A stretch of 64,000 nucleotides of DNA. It comes from Pseudomonadota bacterium. GTDB lineage: Bacteria > Pseudomonadota > Gammaproteobacteria > Steroidobacterales > Steroidobacteraceae. The notes beneath the pieces are model-generated. The model worked only from the letters and a program-made list of their open reading frames with translations, did no database searches and was not told where the DNA came from. The DNA is taken from positions 62,001 through 126,000 of the forward strand of contig JAJZUT010000006.1 in assembly GCA_021847105.1 (NCBI GenBank), given 5' to 3'. Made by a program: the position numbers and the translations under genes. The first letter of the stretch is position 1; each line of letters opens with the position of its first letter. Of this stretch, positions 45,762-53,123 are shown one piece after another.

Positions 45762-46171
45762 GGCCGCAGTACCGCCAACAGCACGATCGCGATCAGCAAA
45801 ATCCCCGGCAACTCGTTGAACACGCGGAACCAGCGCTGCGAGTGCCGGTTCCGTCCCTCGACCAGCGCGCGCATCAGCGTGTAACACCATAGGTGGTAAC
45901 CAATGAGCGCCGCCACCAGTGCCAGCTTCACGCGCAGCCAGGTGAAGCTGAGAAACACCGGCGCCATGGCGACCATGGACAGCCCGAAAATGATCGCGAG
46001 GCCGCCGCCAAGACTCATCAGCGCGAACAGCCTGCGCTCCATGAGCGCCAAGCGCGCCAGCCCGGGCGCATCGTGGGTCTCGCAGTGATAGACGAACAGA
46101 CGTGGCAGATAGAACAAACCCGCGAACCACGTCACCACAAATACGATATGGAATGCCTTGAGCCAGAGCAT
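45758..46171 (-). CDS. hemJ: Protoporphyrinogen oxidase HemJ
   Basis: 137 residues, four membrane helices. Has the invariant His of AFHIVFVVTWFAGLFYLPRLFVYH, a second conserved His at LVAALIGYHLWCY, and the RWFRVFNELPGILLI signature near the C-terminus. It oxidises protoporphyrinogen IX to protoporphyrin IX in haem synthesis. The ATG at 46171 starts the hydrophobic family N-terminus. Its upstream bases TTGGTC, spacing 18, TACGAT end five bases before the ATG. Confidence 0.9.
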   Translation of the reverse strand: MLWLKAFHIVFVVTWFAGLFYLPRLFVYHCETHDAPGLARLALMERRLFALMSLGGGLAIIFGLSMVAMAPVFLSFTWLRVKLALVAALIGYHLWCYTLMRALVEGRNRHSQRWFRVFNELPGILLIAIVLLAVLRP

Positions 46172-46176
46172 GCAGT

Positions 46177-46206
46177 ATCGTACCCGGCTTGGGCACGCTT
46201 GACCAA
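46177..46206 (-). promoter_or_regulatory. Probable promoter of hemJ
   Basis: On the minus strand TTGGTC (46206-46201), spacing 18, TACGAT (46182-46177), then five bases to the ATG. Transcription would start at or next to the start codon. Confidence 0.4.
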
Positions 46207-46236
46207 CGAGCGGCGGCACGATTCAGGAGGATCATC

Positions 46237-48606
46237 ATGAGCGAATCCGGATCAGGAGAAGCCCCGGGCGCCCCCGGCCTTTCACCCACCTGGTGCAGCA
46301 GCGCCAAAGACGTCGTGGGATGCTCGCTCGGCCGACCACGACTGTGGTTCACCGTCGGCGGCGGGATCGTCAACGAAGTCTATTATCCACGCGTCGACAT
46401 TCCGCAGATCCGCGATCTCGGCTTCATCGTCGCCGATGGCCGCGGCTTCTGGGTCGAGGTCAAGCGACTCGGCCGTCCGAGCGTCACGCTCGCCGGCCCC
46501 GGAATTCCAGCCGTGCTGGTGGTGCACCGTCACGAGCGCTTCGAGCTGCGCCTGCGCATCGTGCCGGCCGTTGAGCGCGATGCGCTGCTGATCGAGGTCG
46601 AGCTCACCGGCGAGGAGCAGTTGCGTCCGTACGCGCTGCTCGCACCGCACCTCGGCGGCACCGGACATGACAACATCGCCAGCGTCGCCGATCATCGCGG
46701 CCACCGGCTGTTGCTCGCCGAGCAGGGGCCGTTCGCGCTCGGGCTGGCCGCTGTCGATGCCGAACAGAGCGACGCCTGGGGCCGCGCCAGCTGCGGTTAC
46801 GTCGGTGCGAGCGACGGTTGGCAGGACTTCAAGCGTAACGGCGCGATGAGCTGGCAGTACGATCATGCCGGCCCGGGCAACGTCGCGCTGATGGGCGAGT
46901 TGCCGCGCCGTGCGGTGCTCGGCTTGGGCATCAGCAGCAGTACCGAATCGGCCGCAACGCTCGCACTGTCCGCGTTATTCGAACCGTTCGAGACCAGCTG
47001 GCAGCGGCAGATCGAGGACTGGGCGGTCTGGCAGAAGGAATGCGCAACGCGCGCCCCGCTCGTCGGCTCGCTGCCCGCGCAGTGCCGCACGCAGTTCAGT
47101 GTCTCCACCATGGTGCTGCGCACGCATCAATGCAAGACCTTCCCCGGCTCAATGGTGGCCAGCCTGAGCGTGCCCTGGGGCAACACCAAGGACGAGCGGG
47201 CCGGTTACCATCTGGTCTGGCCGCGCGATCTGTGCGAGTGCGCCGGCGCGCTGCTCGCCTTTGGCGCCACACGCGAGGCACTCGACACGGTGCGCTACCT
47301 GCGCGCCACTCAACTCGCCGACGGTCACTGGAACCAGAACCAATGGCTCGGCGGCACGCCATACTGGACTGCCGTGCAGCTCGATGAGACGGCCTTCCCC
47401 GTGCTGCTCGCCTGCGCACTGCACGAGCGCGACGCGCTCGACGGAGTGCACGTGGCGGACATGATCCAGCGGGCGCTCTCGTTCATCGTTCGCAACGGTC
47501 CGGCGTCGGACCAGGACCGGTGGGAGGAAGATGCCGGCATCAACACCTTCACCCTGTCGGCATGCATCGCGGCGCTGGTCTGCGGCGCGGCGCACCTCCC
47601 TGCGGCGGCGCGCGAGCTTGCGCTCGCGATCGCCGATTACTGGAATGCGAGCCTCGAGGACTGGACGGCCGTTTACGGCACGCCGCTCGCTCGCGCCCAT
47701 GGTGTTCCCGGCTACTACGTGCGTGTGGCGCCCGCCGATGCCTTGCACGACCGCGGCGCGCTGCAGAATGCATTGCCCATTCGCAATCAGCTCATCGATC
47801 CGGCCCTGCCGGCCGCCGCGCAGGTTGGGGTCGACTTCCTGCAGCTGGTCCGTTTCGGGCTGCGCGCCGCGGATGATCCGCTGATCGAGGGTACGGTGAA
47901 GCTGGTCGATGCATTGCTGAAGGTCGACACGCCAAACGGTCCGAGCTGGCACCGCTACAACGACGACGGCTATGGCGAGCACGACGATGGCTCGGCCTAT
48001 GACGGTACCGGCCGCGGCCGGGCCTGGCCGCTGCTGACCGGCGAGCGCGGACACTTCGAGCTCGCCGCGGGGCGCGACCCGCTCCCGATGCTCGAGTCCA
48101 TGGCACGCATGGCCTCTCCGGGGGGGATGCTGCCCGAGCAGGTCTGGGACAGCGAGCCGATCGCCGAGCGCTTCCTCGAGCCCGGTCGACCGACCGGTGG
48201 CGCGATGCCGCTGGTCTGGGCACACGCCGAGTTCATCAAGCTCGCGGTCTCCCGGGCGATCGGCCGACCATTTGACCGGCCCGAGCCGCTGTGGCGACGC
48301 TACGGTGGCAAGCGCCCCGCGTTGCAGCGCGTGATCTGGTGTCCGCACGCCCCGGCCGGCTCGCTGCCGCAGGGCACCCCGCTCACCCTGGCGCTGAGCG
48401 AGCCCGGCGTGTTCCGATGGGGCTTCGATGGCTGGCAGAACATCGAGGAGCGCGCGACCTCCGCCAATCCGCTCGGGCTGCACCTCGTCGAGCTCGACAC
48501 CCATGCGCTCGCGGCCGGACGGCAGATCGATCTGACCTACCGCCGCCAGTCCGATGGGCAGTGGGCGGGACAGGATTATCAGATCACCGTACGCCCGAAT
48601 ACCTGA
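46237..48606 (+). CDS. GH15 glucan 1,4-alpha-glucosidase (glucoamylase)
   Basis: 789 residues, no signal peptide. N-terminal beta-sandwich domain (GGGIVNEVYYPRVDIPQIRDLGFIV) and an alpha/alpha barrel catalytic domain with YHLVWPRDLCECAGALL, WNQNQWLGGTPYW and ERWEEDAG-like RWEEDAGINTF (general acid Glu) and MLPEQVWD (general base Glu). A C-terminal beta domain follows. It releases glucose from maltodextrin or trehalose-type substrates, presumably intracellular. AGGAGG precedes the ATG at 46237 by seven bases. Confidence 0.9.
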   Translation: MSESGSGEAPGAPGLSPTWCSSAKDVVGCSLGRPRLWFTVGGGIVNEVYYPRVDIPQIRDLGFIVADGRGFWVEVKRLGRPSVTLAGPGIPAVLVVHRHERFELRLRIVPAVERDALLIEVELTGEEQLRPYALLAPHLGGTGHDNIASVADHRGHRLLLAEQGPFALGLAAVDAEQSDAWGRASCGYVGASDGWQDFKRNGAMSWQYDHAGPGNVALMGELPRRAVLGLGISSSTESAATLALSALFEPFETSWQRQIEDWAVWQKECATRAPLVGSLPAQCRTQFSVSTMVLRTHQCKTFPGSMVASLSVPWGNTKDERAGYHLVWPRDLCECAGALLAFGATREALDTVRYLRATQLADGHWNQNQWLGGTPYWTAVQLDETAFPVLLACALHERDALDGVHVADMIQRALSFIVRNGPASDQDRWEEDAGINTFTLSACIAALVCGAAHLPAAARELALAIADYWNASLEDWTAVYGTPLARAHGVPGYYVRVAPADALHDRGALQNALPIRNQLIDPALPAAAQVGVDFLQLVRFGLRAADDPLIEGTVKLVDALLKVDTPNGPSWHRYNDDGYGEHDDGSAYDGTGRGRAWPLLTGERGHFELAAGRDPLPMLESMARMASPGGMLPEQVWDSEPIAERFLEPGRPTGGAMPLVWAHAEFIKLAVSRAIGRPFDRPEPLWRRYGGKRPALQRVIWCPHAPAGSLPQGTPLTLALSEPGVFRWGFDGWQNIEERATSANPLGLHLVELDTHALAAGRQIDLTYRRQSDGQWAGQDYQITVRPNT

Positions 48607-48680
48607 GCGGGGCCATGGCTATTCCCGGCTCCGCCAGCGCCGTATAGTGGCGATGCGGCGCGCTCGCCCGTGACCGGTTC

Positions 48681-48726
48681 AGGTCCCGTGGCGGGCGTCG
48701 GCGATCGGAGTCAACCACGGGAACCT
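48681..48726 (+). promoter_or_regulatory. Hairpin in the leader of the DUF4136 lipoprotein gene
   Basis: AGGTCCCGTGG (48681-48691) pairs with CCACGGGAACCT (48715-48726), one base bulged, closing a 23-base loop, with CCGG on both outer sides. It ends some 25 bases before the ribosome binding site. Could be a terminator of the GH15 gene or a leader structure. Confidence 0.35.
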
Positions 48727-48766
48727 CCGGACGTTTTGCGAGTCAATCGGAACGGAGGTGGTTACG

Positions 48767-49414
48767 ATGGGCGAGATAACCTTTGGACGGGTACTCAGGA
48801 CGTACGGGACGCTGATCGCTGGAGCGGCAGCGCTGCTTCTGGCAGCCTGCGCCACGACTCCCGTCATCCATACGCGCATGGCTCTGGGCGCCAACCTTGC
48901 GGGGGCGCATACATTCGCTTTCGTCCGCCATCCCGGCACGGATCACGGACCGTACAAATCCCTGACGACGCAGCGGCTTGAACGCGATGTGGCGCAACAG
49001 ATGCAAGCGCGCGGCTACACGCTGGTCGCAGCCGATGCGCAGCCGGACCTGCTGGTTAATTTCCGCGTCACGACCCGCGACCGGGTCGAGGGTGACATCG
49101 GGCCGGCTTTCATGGGCGGTTATTGGGGCGGCTGGGGCCCCTACGGCTGGGGCGGTTGGGGTGGCTGGGGCGGTTGGGGTGGCTGGCCCTACGGCTGGGG
49201 CGGCTATTACAACGACGTACGCACCATCACGACTGCGGCACTGACGATCTCGGTCATCAATCGCACCGATCGGGCGGTGATCTGGAGCGGCACGGCGTCC
49301 TCGGACGTTTCGCACCACATGCGCTATCACCCGGGCAAGTCGATCGATGTCGCGGTGAATCAGATCTTCGCCCACTACCCGGTGCCGATGTCGGCACCGA
49401 TGGCCGCGCGCTGA
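48767..49414 (+). CDS. DUF4136 lipoprotein with Gly/Trp repeat
   Basis: 215 residues. Lipoprotein signal ending LLLAAC (Cys28). Then a DUF4136 domain (TFAFVRHPGTDHGPYKSLTTQRLERDVAQQMQARGYTLV...PDLLVNF, about 50-105) interrupted by a Gly/Trp/Tyr-rich insert at about 118-148 containing repeated GWGGW units, and a C-terminal VINRTDRAVIWSGTASSDV. DUF4136 proteins are envelope lipoproteins of unknown role. GGAGGT lies seven bases before the ATG at 48767. Confidence 0.85.
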   Translation: MGEITFGRVLRTYGTLIAGAAALLLAACATTPVIHTRMALGANLAGAHTFAFVRHPGTDHGPYKSLTTQRLERDVAQQMQARGYTLVAADAQPDLLVNFRVTTRDRVEGDIGPAFMGGYWGGWGPYGWGGWGGWGGWGGWPYGWGGYYNDVRTITTAALTISVINRTDRAVIWSGTASSDVSHHMRYHPGKSIDVAVNQIFAHYPVPMSAPMAAR

Positions 49415-49427
49415 AGCTCAAAGTGGC

Positions 49428-49463
49428 CCGGCGGACGGCCTCGGCCGAGCGTCCGTCCGCCGG
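49428..49463. terminator. Bidirectional terminator between the lipoprotein and the nitroreductase genes
   Basis: CCGGCGGACGG (49428-49438) and CCGTCCGCCGG (49453-49463) give an 11-bp perfect stem, with a second small palindrome CTCGGCCGAG in the 14-base loop. It fills the gap between the two convergent stops and is followed by TTATT on the plus strand. Confidence 0.65.
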
Positions 49464-50027
49464 TTATTCGCTCCAGTAACGGACCCGATCGCGCCAGTCG
49501 CGCGGTTCGCCCGAACCCTCCGTGCCGTCGGGCTCCGTGCCGATGTAGAGAAACGCGACCAGCGCGTCGGACGGCTCAAGCCCGAGCGCTCCCTTGAGCT
49601 GTTCGTCGTAGGCGGCGCCCCCGGTCTTCCACACCCCGTTGAATCCCAGCGCGCGCGCCGCGAGCAGAATGTTCTCGGCGGCCGCCCCCGCACACAACAC
49701 CTGCTCGATTACCGGCACTTTGGCTTGCGGATCGGGCACCGCCGCGACCGCAATAATCAGAGGCGCCCGGAACGCCTTGAGCCGCTCGCGATCGAGCGCC
49801 TCGGGGCTCGATGCCGGACGCACGCGACGCAGTTGCTCGGCGAGCAGGTCGCCGAAGCGCGCCCGCGCCGCATCGCGGATGACGATGAAGCGCCAGGGTC
49901 GCAACCGTCCGTGATCGGGCGAGCGAGCGCCGCTCGCGAGCAACAACTCGAGAGCCGCCTCGTCGGGACCGGGCTCGCCCAGGGTTTTTGCCGAGCGACG
50001 TTGCAACAACAGATCAATGGCTTGCAT
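49464..50027 (-). CDS. Nitroreductase family protein (YdjA-like)
   Basis: 187 residues, FMN-dependent nitroreductase of the small YdjA type. N-terminus MQAIDLLLQRRSAKTLGEP with the RRS substrate/FMN motif, GARSPDHGRLRPWRFIVI, and GFNGVWKTGGAAYD near the C-terminus. Physiological substrate unknown; these enzymes reduce nitro groups or quinones in vitro. The ATG at 50027 fits the family; the frame upstream runs into the apt promoter. Divergent from apt. Confidence 0.86.
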   Translation of the reverse strand: MQAIDLLLQRRSAKTLGEPGPDEAALELLLASGARSPDHGRLRPWRFIVIRDAARARFGDLLAEQLRRVRPASSPEALDRERLKAFRAPLIIAVAAVPDPQAKVPVIEQVLCAGAAAENILLAARALGFNGVWKTGGAAYDEQLKGALGLEPSDALVAFLYIGTEPDGTEGSGEPRDWRDRVRYWSE

Positions 50028-50036
50028 CGGGCAATC

Positions 50037-50068
50037 TTGACACACTTGCGAGGCAAACCGTGTACAGT
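50037..50068 (+). promoter_or_regulatory. Promoter of apt
   Basis: A consensus TTGACA (50037-50042) with TGTACA (50061-50066, spacing 18) or TACAGT (50063-50068, spacing 20). The apt ATG at 50077 is only 8-10 bases downstream, so the transcript should start at or beside the start codon. Confidence 0.55.
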
Positions 50069-50076
50069 CCGCGCCC

Positions 50077-50622
50077 ATGGACTCGCGTGACCTCGAGGCG
50101 CTCAGAGGCGCCATTCGCTGCATCCCGGACTACCCGAAGCCGGGCATCCTGTTCCGGGACATCACCACGCTGCTCGCCGATGCCCCGATGTTCCAGCTCG
50201 CCGTCACGGAGCTGGCGCGACCCTGGGGTGATGCGGGCGTGGAGCGCATCGCCGGTATCGAGGCACGCGGTTTCATTCTCGGCGGCGCGGTCGCCCACCG
50301 CATCGGCGCCGGTTTCGTGCCGATCCGCAAGAAGGGCAAGTTGCCGCACGAGACCGTGCGCATGCCCTACGCACTCGAGTACGGCGTGGATGAGATCGAG
50401 ATGCACCGCGACGCGCTCAAACCCGGCGAACCCGTGGTACTCATCGACGATCTGATCGCCACCGGAGGAACGGCCGAAGCGGCCGTGAAGCTGCTGCGCT
50501 CGCTGGGGGCGCAGGTCCGGGCGGCCTGCTTCGTGATCGACCTGCCCGAACTCGGCGGTACGCGCCGCCTGGAGGCACTCGGGGTGCCCGTGCACACTCT
50601 TGTCGCTTTTCAGGGACACTGA
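50077..50622 (+). CDS. apt: Adenine phosphoribosyltransferase
   Basis: 181 residues, normal Apt length. PRPP loop [20 protein letters not shown] and the adenine-site [20 protein letters not shown] with [20 protein letters not shown] flexible loop. It salvages adenine to AMP using PRPP (a prs gene is in the window). No ribosome binding site is visible before the ATG. Confidence 0.95.
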   Translation: MDSRDLEALRGAIRCIPDYPKPGILFRDITTLLADAPMFQLAVTELARPWGDAGVERIAGIEARGFILGGAVAHRIGAGFVPIRKKGKLPHETVRMPYALEYGVDEIEMHRDALKPGEPVVLIDDLIATGGTAEAAVKLLRSLGAQVRAACFVIDLPELGGTRRLEALGVPVHTLVAFQGH

Positions 50623-50752
50623 GTCGGCCGCAACATTACGTTCTGGTCATCCACGGTTTCCACCACGGTGTTCCTGCAATAATCCGCCCCGTTCCGGCGC
50701 CGAGCGCTCGGGGCAATTCTAAAACCGCTCAAATTCTCTTTCGGAGATGTCG

Positions 50753-51013
50753 ATGTTCAAGAAGCTCGTCCCTGTACTCGGTGCGCTCCTGGTCGCCGGC
50801 TCGCTGGCTGTCGCTCCGGTCGCCGCCGTTGCGGCCCCGGCCGCCCCCACTGCCGCTCACCACGTCGTGCACAAGAAGATGACGCACAAGAAGTGGCATA
50901 AGAAGGCGATGCACAAGAAGTGGCACAAGAAGGCCATGCACAAGAAGTGGCATAAGAAGGCCATGCACAAGAAGGCCATGATGAAGCACCACATGGCCAA
51001 GAAGAAGGCCTAA
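50753..51013 (+). CDS. Small exported Lys/His-rich repeat protein
   Basis: 86 residues. Sec signal peptide (FKKLVPVLGALLVAGSLAV to about 29), then a basic tail of three perfect nonapeptides HKKWHKKAM (residues 45-71) plus a partial fourth and KHHMAKKKA. The mature protein is nearly all Lys, His, Met and Ala with three Trp. It resembles acid-shock-type Lys/His-rich periplasmic proteins in composition only. GGAG sits six bases before the ATG at 50753; the ATG at 50747 overlaps that ribosome site. A strong terminator follows. Confidence 0.7.
   Translation: MFKKLVPVLGALLVAGSLAVAPVAAVAAPAAPTAAHHVVHKKMTHKKWHKKAMHKKWHKKAMHKKWHKKAMHKKAMMKHHMAKKKA
50885..50965 (+). repeat. Three tandem 27-bp repeats inside the Lys/His-rich gene
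   Basis: Each unit encodes HKKWHKKAM; the copies are nearly identical at DNA level, differing mostly at wobble positions (CAC/CAT, GCG/GCC). Copy number could vary between strains. Confidence 0.85.
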
Positions 51014-51031
51014 GCTGCTGCTGATGCCCGA

Positions 51032-51064
51032 AGAGCCCCGCCCCGTGCGGGGCTCTTTCGTTTA
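51032..51064 (+). terminator. Rho-independent terminator after the Lys/His-rich gene
   Basis: AGAGCCCCGC (51032-51041), 5-base loop, GCGGGGCTCT (51047-51056), then TTCGTTTA. 10-bp GC-rich stem with a T-rich tail. Confidence 0.8.
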
Positions 51065-51129
51065 CGGGCCCGAATTTCGCACCCGTGCCACCCTCCCCGA
51101 GCGGCACTTGCCTCTACAATAAGCAGCCG

Positions 51130-53106
51130 ATGCAGCCGCTCACCCAGATGCTGGTTCTGCTCGCCGCCGCGGTCCTGCTGGTCACCATTGCCCGGCGGCT
51201 CGCCCTGCCGACGGCGGTGCCGTACCTGGCGGTGGGGCTGGCCTGCGGCCCGCACGCCCTCGCGGTGGTACCGGGCTCAGCGACGGTCGGACTGCTCGCC
51301 GAGCTGGGCGTGGCGTTCCTGCTGTTCGCGCTGGGACTAGATGTCTCGCTACCGCGCATGATCGCGATGCGCCGCGAGGTATTTGGTCTCGGGGCCGCCC
51401 AGGTAGGCGCCACCACGCTGGTGTTCGCGCTCCTCGGGCGACTCACCGGCATGGCCTGGCCGGCGGCGGTGGTCGCCGGCGGCGCGATCGCGATGAGTTC
51501 GACGGCGATTTTGCTGCATCAGCTGACCGAGCGGTCTGAACTGAACCGCACCCACGGGCGGCTCGCCTTCAGCATGCTGCTCTTTCAGGACCTGGCATTC
51601 GTGCCACTGCTGGCGCTCGCCTCGGCGCTCGGCCCGGGAGCCAATCACTTTGATCTGCGCGCCGCGCTCATCGCCGCGGGCGGCGGCGCGCTCGCCATTG
51701 CCGCGGTGCTGGCGACCGGGCGCTGGCTGCTGCGTCCGCTCTTTCATGAAATCGCCCACAGTCGGCTGCGCGAGCTGTTCACCCTGGCTGCGCTGCTGGT
51801 GGTAATCGGGGCTGCCTGGGTCTCACGCCTCGCCAACCTCTCAGCCGGTCTTGGCGCATTCCTCGCCGGCATGATGCTCGCCGAGACCGAGTACCGTCAT
51901 CAGCTCGAATCGGTGCTGCGCCCGTTTCGCGACATCCTGCTTGGCGTGTTTTTCGTCTCCGTCGGCATGCTGCTCGATCTGCATCAGCTCGCCGGCGAGG
52001 CCGGCAGCGTGCTCGCCTTGCTGGTGCTGATCGTGACGCTGAAGGCGGCGATCGCGGCTCTGGTGACTCGCCCGTTCGCCGCCTCGCGCTTCAAGGCATT
52101 GCGCACCGGCATCGTGATCGCCATCGGTGGGGAGTTCGGCATTGCGCTTGCCAGCGTGGCGCTCGCCGACCGGGTGTTACCCGGGCGCTTCGGTCAACCT
52201 CTGCTGCTCGCACTGGTCCTGTCCATGGTGCTCAGCCCCCTGCTGCTCAATCACAACAAGGGAATTGCGCGGCTTTTGCTGCGCGAAGCCGGCCCTCCGC
52301 ACCGCACTGCGTTCGAGCGCGAGAGCGCCGCCACGGCGGCCATCGGGGCACGCGCACACGTCATTCTCTGCGGTTTCGGGCGCGTAGGGCAAAGCGTCGC
52401 CCGCGTTCTCGAGTCGCAGGGATTCGAGTACATCGCGCTCGATCTTGATCCGGCGCGCATCGCCGCGGCGCGCCAGGCCGGCGATCCGGTCATCTACGGG
52501 GATTCATCCGATGAGCAGATCCTCGCCCTCGCCGGCCTCACCGCCGCCACCGCCGTGGTGATCAGCTTCTCCGACCCGGCCACCGCCCTCGGCATCCTGC
52601 GCACCGTGCGCGCCCAGCGCCCGGATGTCCCGATCCTCGTGCGCACTCAGGACGATTCGCGCCTGAAGGAGCTCGAGGCCGCCGGCGCAACCGACGTCGT
52701 CCCGGAGACGTTCGAGACCAGCCTGATGCTGGTCTCCCACGTCCTGATGCTGCTCCAGGTGCCGGTCTCGCGCGTCGTCCGCACGATCGGGGAGATTCGC
52801 AATCACCGCTACAGCGTGCTGCGCACTGTGGTGCACCGCGGCGCGGCGCCGGTGCTCGATGCTTCCGGCGAGCTCAGCGAAGAGGTGAAATCGGTGGTCG
52901 TACCACCGGGCGCCTGGGCGATCGGCCATACCCTCGGGGAGGTGCGGGCCCGCGGAGTCAGCGTGACGTTCACGGGCGTTCGCCGCCACGGCATCCTGGG
53001 GCGCGAACCGACCGAGAGCATGCGGCTGCGCGACGGGGACGTCGTGGTGGTGCACGGCACCCCTGAGGAACTTGAGCGCGCCGAAGCGGTTCTGCTCGCA
53101 GGCTAG
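51130..53106 (+). CDS. CPA2 monovalent cation:proton antiporter with RCK domains (YbaL/KefB-like)
   Basis: 658 residues. About twelve membrane helices over the first 390 residues (GLLAELGVAFLLFALGLDVSL, GAIAMSSTAILLHQL), then a RCK_N Rossmann domain HVILCGFGRVGQSVARVLES and a RCK_C domain ending RLRDGDVVVVHGTPEEL. Such proteins exchange K+ or Na+ for H+ under nucleotide or ligand control. The ATG at 51130 is nine bases after TACAAT (51115-51120) and lacks a ribosome binding site. It is followed after 17 bases by ppc. Confidence 0.88.
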   Translation: MQPLTQMLVLLAAAVLLVTIARRLALPTAVPYLAVGLACGPHALAVVPGSATVGLLAELGVAFLLFALGLDVSLPRMIAMRREVFGLGAAQVGATTLVFALLGRLTGMAWPAAVVAGGAIAMSSTAILLHQLTERSELNRTHGRLAFSMLLFQDLAFVPLLALASALGPGANHFDLRAALIAAGGGALAIAAVLATGRWLLRPLFHEIAHSRLRELFTLAALLVVIGAAWVSRLANLSAGLGAFLAGMMLAETEYRHQLESVLRPFRDILLGVFFVSVGMLLDLHQLAGEAGSVLALLVLIVTLKAAIAALVTRPFAASRFKALRTGIVIAIGGEFGIALASVALADRVLPGRFGQPLLLALVLSMVLSPLLLNHNKGIARLLLREAGPPHRTAFERESAATAAIGARAHVILCGFGRVGQSVARVLESQGFEYIALDLDPARIAAARQAGDPVIYGDSSDEQILALAGLTAATAVVISFSDPATALGILRTVRAQRPDVPILVRTQDDSRLKELEAAGATDVVPETFETSLMLVSHVLMLLQVPVSRVVRTIGEIRNHRYSVLRTVVHRGAAPVLDASGELSEEVKSVVVPPGAWAIGHTLGEVRARGVSVTFTGVRRHGILGREPTESMRLRDGDVVVVHGTPEELERAEAVLLAG

Positions 53107-53123
53107 GCTACAATCGCGCGCCG

